Of a stretch of DNA of 64,000 nt, positions 61,208 through 64,000 are shown one piece after another. Source of the stretch: Methylobacterium fujisawaense (lineage in GTDB: Bacteria > Pseudomonadota > Alphaproteobacteria > Rhizobiales > Beijerinckiaceae); the NCBI RefSeq assembly GCF_014138435.1, contig NZ_JACJIM010000002.1:851481-915480 (forward strand), in the 5' to 3' direction. The position numbers and the translations under genes are program-made. Each line of letters starts with the position of its first letter. Position 1 is the stretch's first letter. The notes under the pieces were generated by a model that saw only the letters and a program-made list of their open reading frames with translations, ran no database searches and had not been told where the DNA came from.

Positions 61208-62022
61208 TGGATCGTCGTGAACAGGCGCGACCAGCGCACGTGGGCCGGCCAGTTCCAGACCTGCCACGCCGGGGTCCCCTCGTCGATCGAGAAGAAGATC
61301 ATCTCGGCGCGCCCGACCAGATTGGCGAAGGGCACGTAGCCGACATTGGCGAGGTCGCGCGAATCGGTGGAGTTGTCGCGGTTGTCGCCCATCATGAAAA
61401 AGTGACCGGGCGGGACCGTGTACAGCTCGGTCTTGTCCCAGAAACCATTGTCGCCGTCGCGCTCGATCACCCGGTGGGCCACGCCATTGGGCAGGGTCTC
61501 CATATATTGCGGCACCTTGGTGGGCTGCCCGTAGGGATCGGTCGTCTCGTAATCGGCGATCCGCTCGCGCTTGACCGCCTTGCCGTTGATGTTGAGCACG
61601 CCGTCGATCATCTGGATCTTGTCGCCCGGCAGGCCGATCACGCGCTTGATGTAGTCGGTCGAATTGTCCTTGGGCAGCTTGAACACCGCGATGTCGCCGC
61701 GCTTCGGATCGGCGCCCCAGATCCGGCCCTCGGCCTGAATCGGAATGTATTCCGACAGCGGCAGCGAGTACTTGGAGTAGCCGTAGGAATATTTCGATAC
61801 GAACAGGTAATCGCCGATCAGCAGGGTCGGCACCAGCGACCCTGAGGGGATGTTGAACGGCTGGAACAGCAGCGTCCGCACCACCAGGGCGATCAGCAGC
61901 GCCTGGATGCCGACCTTCAGCGTCTCGCGGATGCTGGCCCAGGTGCCGGTCTCGGCGGGTTTCCTGAGCGGCTTGCCGTCGTAATCCACGCGCGCGTTCC
62001 GTCTTTGGTTGAGGTTCGTCAC
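61204..62022 (-). CDS. lepB: Signal peptidase I
   Basis: Inner-membrane serine protease that removes Sec and Tat signal peptides. The 272-aa protein has one N-terminal helix (LKVGIQALLIALVVRTLLF), the catalytic serine in FNIPSGSLVPTLLIGDYLF (leucine replaces the usual methionine after the serine), the catalytic lysine in DYIKRVIGLPGDKI, and the GDNRDNSTDSRDLANVGYVP block. GTG 62022 (VTNLNQRRNARVDYDG) is the start; no better ATG exists. rnc follows with a 4-nt overlap. Confidence 0.97.
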   Translation of the reverse strand: MTNLNQRRNARVDYDGKPLRKPAETGTWASIRETLKVGIQALLIALVVRTLLFQPFNIPSGSLVPTLLIGDYLFVSKYSYGYSKYSLPLSEYIPIQAEGRIWGADPKRGDIAVFKLPKDNSTDYIKRVIGLPGDKIQMIDGVLNINGKAVKRERIADYETTDPYGQPTKVPQYMETLPNGVAHRVIERDGDNGFWDKTELYTVPPGHFFMMGDNRDNSTDSRDLANVGYVPFANLVGRAEMIFFSIDEGTPAWQVWNWPAHVRWSRLFTTIH

Positions 62023-62180
62023 CTGCCGCCAGCGGGGCGCAGCCCCGCCGCGCGCGGCTTGCTGATGTGCGGTTGGCCCGAGGAATGCGCCGCAATCGTG
62101 TCCGCTGTGAGCGGCGGTCTAGACCATGCGCGAGCCCCCCGCAACGCGCGACCGGGGCCGGCTAATCCGCGATGGCCGCC

Positions 62181-62591
62181 TCAACCGGCGACAGAGACCG
62201 GCAGGGCTTCAATGATCACGAAGGCTTGTGCCATCGGTGGATCGTCCGTGAGGCTCACATGCAGGCGCGCCGCGTGTCCGGCCGGCAGAAGGTCCGCGAG
62301 CCGCGCGGCCGCACCGCCCGCCAGCCGGAGGGTCGGCTGTCCGGAGGGCAGGTTCACCACCTCCATGTCGCGCCAGAACACGCCGGCGCTGAAACCCGTC
62401 CCCAGCGCCTTGGCGCAGGCCTCCTTGGCGGCGAAGCGCCGGGCGTAGCCCTCGGCACGGGCGGCCCGCCGGTCGCAGCGGGCCCGCTCGCCCTCGGTGA
62501 AGACCCGGTGGGTGAAGCGCGCGCCGTGCCGCTCCAGGGTCCGGGCGATCCGACGGATGTCGCAGAGATCCGACCCAATCCCGACGATCAT
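62181..62591 (-). CDS. acpS: Holo-acyl-carrier-protein synthase
   Basis: Transfers 4'-phosphopantetheine from CoA to ACP. The 136-aa protein has the N-terminal metal-binding [20 protein letters not shown] and the [15 protein letters not shown] motif with the conserved glutamate and lysine, plus HVSLTDD near the end. The start ATG 62591 overlaps the pdxJ stop by 4 nt. The gap to lepB (62023-62180) is 158 bp with no gene. Confidence 0.95.
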   Translation of the reverse strand: MIVGIGSDLCDIRRIARTLERHGARFTHRVFTEGERARCDRRAARAEGYARRFAAKEACAKALGTGFSAGVFWRDMEVVNLPSGQPTLRLAGGAAARLADLLPAGHAARLHVSLTDDPPMAQAFVIIEALPVSVAG

Positions 62592-63337
62592 GCGAGCCGG
62601 GCCCGATCCATGGCGGCCCGCATGTCGCGCACCGCTTGGTCGAGCCCCACGAAGATCGCGTCGGCGATCAGCGAATGGCCGATATTGAGCTCCCGGATCT
62701 GCGGCAGCGCCGCCACCGGCCCGACGCTGCCGAGGGTCAGCCCGTGACCCGCATGGATCTCCAAGCCGAGGCCGGCCCCGTGCTCGGCTGCGCGCCGGAG
62801 GCGGGCGAGTTCGTGGGCCGTGCGGCCGTCATCGTCCTCAAGGGCGGCCTCGCAGTAGCTGCCGGTGTGCAACTCGACCACCGGCGCCCCCAGGGCATGG
62901 GCGGCGTCCATCACCGCGGGCTCCGGCTCGACGAACAGCGAGACGCGGATACCGGCTTCCGCGAGGGTCCGGATGCGCGGCGCGAGGTGCTCCCGGCCGC
63001 CGACGATGTCGAGCCCGCCCTCGGTGGTGCGCTCCTCGCGCTTCTCCGGGACGAGGCAGGCGGCATGGGGCCGCGTGGCCAGCGCGATCGCCACCATCTC
63101 GTCGGTGGCCGCCATCTCGAAATTGAGCGGCACGGACAATCCGCGCTTCAGCGCGGCGATATCGGTGTCGCGGATATGGCGCCGGTCCTCGCGCAGATGC
63201 GCGGTGATGCCGTCGGCGCCCGCCTCGACGGCGAGCAGCGCCGCCCGCACCGGGTCCGGGTAATCGCCGCCGCGGGCGTTGCGGACGGTCGCGACGTGAT
63301 CGATGTTGACGCCGAGGCGCAGCTTTTCGGAGGTCAT
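62588..63337 (-). CDS. pdxJ: Pyridoxine 5'-phosphate synthase
   Basis: TIM-barrel enzyme that condenses 1-deoxyxylulose 5-phosphate with 3-amino-2-oxopropyl phosphate to pyridoxine 5'-phosphate. The 249-aa protein has [98 protein letters not shown] and [23 protein letters not shown] 63337 is standard. It uses DXP, the product of DXS encoded just to the right, so the neighbourhood links vitamin B6 and isoprenoid precursor supply. Confidence 0.97.
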   Translation of the reverse strand: MTSEKLRLGVNIDHVATVRNARGGDYPDPVRAALLAVEAGADGITAHLREDRRHIRDTDIAALKRGLSVPLNFEMAATDEMVAIALATRPHAACLVPEKREERTTEGGLDIVGGREHLAPRIRTLAEAGIRVSLFVEPEPAVMDAAHALGAPVVELHTGSYCEAALEDDDGRTAHELARLRRAAEHGAGLGLEIHAGHGLTLGSVGPVAALPQIRELNIGHSLIADAIFVGLDQAVRDMRAAMDRARLA

Positions 63338-63494
63338 CCGCTCGTTCGTCCCCGTGTCGGCGCGATGCGACAGGCTTACCGGCAGGGTTCGGAAGGCGCG
63401 GCGCGCCCTCACCCCGTGTCGGCGATATGCGGAGGATCGCGCGCGCCGGCAAGACGGCCGGGGCCGCGACACTTACCGATCGGCTGGCGCGCCC

Positions 63495-63520
63495 GTCATC
63501 GCGGAAGACGGCGATCCAGG
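63495..63520. repeat. Fragment of a dispersed GTCATCGCG..CGATCCAGG repeat
   Basis: The 26-bp stretch shares GTCATC.CGG and GGCGATCC.GG with the intergenic block starting at 9073 in the same order and similar spacing. Such elements are dispersed between genes of alphaproteobacteria. Only two diverged copies are in this window, so family membership is inferred. Confidence 0.35.
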
Positions 63521-63540
63521 GGACGAGGATCGTCACTCCG

Positions 63541-63587
63541 GGGATCTGGCGCCGCCGGGATTGGCGGCGCCGAGGGAGCAAGATCCC
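63541..63587 (-). terminator. Compound hairpin downstream of dxs
   Basis: Outer 7-bp arms (63541-63547, 63581-63587) enclose a perfect 9-bp stem (63548-63556, 63563-63571) with a 6-nt loop. It lies 62 bp after the dxs stop. No U-tract is evident on the transcribed strand. Confidence 0.4.
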
Positions 63588-63649
63588 TGGGCGGGCCTTC
63601 CCGACAGGCGTCCCGCCCGGTCATCGAAGGGGCCGAAGGGCCCTCCCGC

Positions 63650-64000
63650 TCAGGCGAGGCGCAGGCGCGACCGGCCGTCCTTCCGCTCGGGCAGGGCATC
63701 GAGGACCGCCTTGACGATGGCTTTGGCGTCGAGGCCGGCCTCGGCGTACATCTTCTCGGGGCTGTCGTGGTCCTGGTAGGTGTCCGGCAGCGTCAGTGTC
63801 CGCACCCGGACCCCGCCCGCGTCCAGCGCCCCCGTCTCCGACAGCAGGTGCAGCACCATCGCGCCGAACCCGCCCCGCGAGCCCTCCTCGATCGTCAGCA
63901 GGACTTCGTGGTCCCGCGCCAGATCCAGGATCAGCGCCTCGTCCAGCGGCTTGGCGAACCGCGCATCCGCCACCGTCACCGCCACGCCCTGCTCGGACAG
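63650..64000 (-). CDS. dxs: 1-deoxy-D-xylulose-5-phosphate synthase, C-terminal end (cut by window edge)
   Basis: Only the last 116 codons are present. They match the C-terminal transketolase domain of [63 protein letters not shown]. The thiamine-diphosphate-binding and pyrimidine domains lie right of the window. DXS supplies DXP both to dxr (51328-52506) and to pdxJ next door. The reading frame stays open to the window edge, so a GTG at 63985 is internal and not a start. Confidence 0.95.
   Translation of the reverse strand: MSEQGVAVTVADARFAKPLDEALILDLARDHEVLLTIEEGSRGGFGAMVLHLLSETGALDAGGVRVRTLTLPDTYQDHDSPEKMYAEAGLDAKAIVKAVLDALPERKDGRSRLRLA

Larger units (their letters stand above)
63338..63649. 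other. Gap between dxs and pdxJ with hairpins and a repeat fragment
   Basis: 312 bp with no gene. It contains GTCATCGCGGAAGACGGCGATCCAGG at 63495-63520, which resembles the block at 9073-9100 and the GTCATCGCGAG..CGATCCAGG repeats of many alphaproteobacteria. It also has a compound hairpin at 63541-63587: outer arms GGGATCT/AGATCCC and inner arms GGCGCCGCC/GGCGGCGCC, which may terminate dxs. Confidence 0.55.

Overview
The window is GC-rich, densely packed alphaproteobacterial chromosome. Gene content (LpxI instead of LpxH, a BamA-LpxD-FabZ-LpxA-LpxI-LpxB block, an HWE-type histidine kinase, a YfdX protein, a methylobacterial style of overlapping GTG/TTG starts) points to Methylobacterium/Methylorubrum or a close relative in the Hyphomicrobiales. 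That assignment is inference: there is no rRNA gene, and I found no tRNA, CRISPR array, transposase or phage gene. Both ends cut genes: a DEAD-box helicase at the left edge and dxs at the right edge.

Region 1 to 11.6 kb is mixed housekeeping and transport: a Ca/H-type antiporter, a molybdopterin oxidoreductase overlapping a flavin reductase, an EamA exporter overlapping infA, a periplasmic amino-acid-type binding protein, an aromatic aminotransferase followed by a 2-hydroxyacid dehydrogenase, and a TonB-dependent siderophore receptor with an AT-richer leader.

Region 11.6 to 17.8 kb looks like a sugar-acid/hydroxy-acid catabolic locus around a LacI-family regulator. Leftward are a hydroxypyruvate-isomerase-like protein and an Asp/Glu-racemase-like protein. 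Rightward are an FMN alpha-hydroxyacid dehydrogenase, a uronate dehydrogenase and a cytoplasmic ModA-like binding protein. A perfect 14-bp palindrome (14401-14414) overlaps the promoter of the rightward genes, and a 12/14 match (13152-13165) lies before the leftward genes.

Region 18 to 38.8 kb carries an ABC1/UbiB-family kinase, an HWE histidine kinase with a convergent HPt protein, an ABC exporter that has lost its middle including Walker A, a LMW-PTP-like protein, YfdX with two small exported proteins, and a two-component system whose NtrC-like regulator reads GAFAGA instead of GAFTGA. These are followed by an MFS transporter, periplasmic asparaginase, Entner-Doudoroff edd-eda, a YddA-type ABC exporter, and a 2OG-Fe(II) oxygenase beside a membrane-anchored Pro/Ala-rich protein.

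Region 38.8 to 57.4 kb is the conserved envelope/translation block, all leftward: rpsB, tsf, pyrH, frr, cdsA, dxr, rseP, bamA, lpxD, fabZ, lpxA, lpxI, lpxB. Two departures stand out. uppS, usually between frr and cdsA, is not there (20-bp gap). A TetR-controlled EmrAB-type efflux module sits between dxr and rseP, with two identical 19-bp operators in its divergent promoter region. A 32-aa single-span membrane protein is encoded between pyrH and tsf.

Region 57.4 to 64 kb holds two more leftward groups: rsmC-like to rsuA-like, and pdxJ-acpS / lepB-rnc-era with 4-nt start/stop overlaps, then dxs. I see no clear wholly new system. The best leads are the LacI sugar-acid regulon, the twin-operator efflux insertion, the altered sigma54-activator loop and the small membrane protein.
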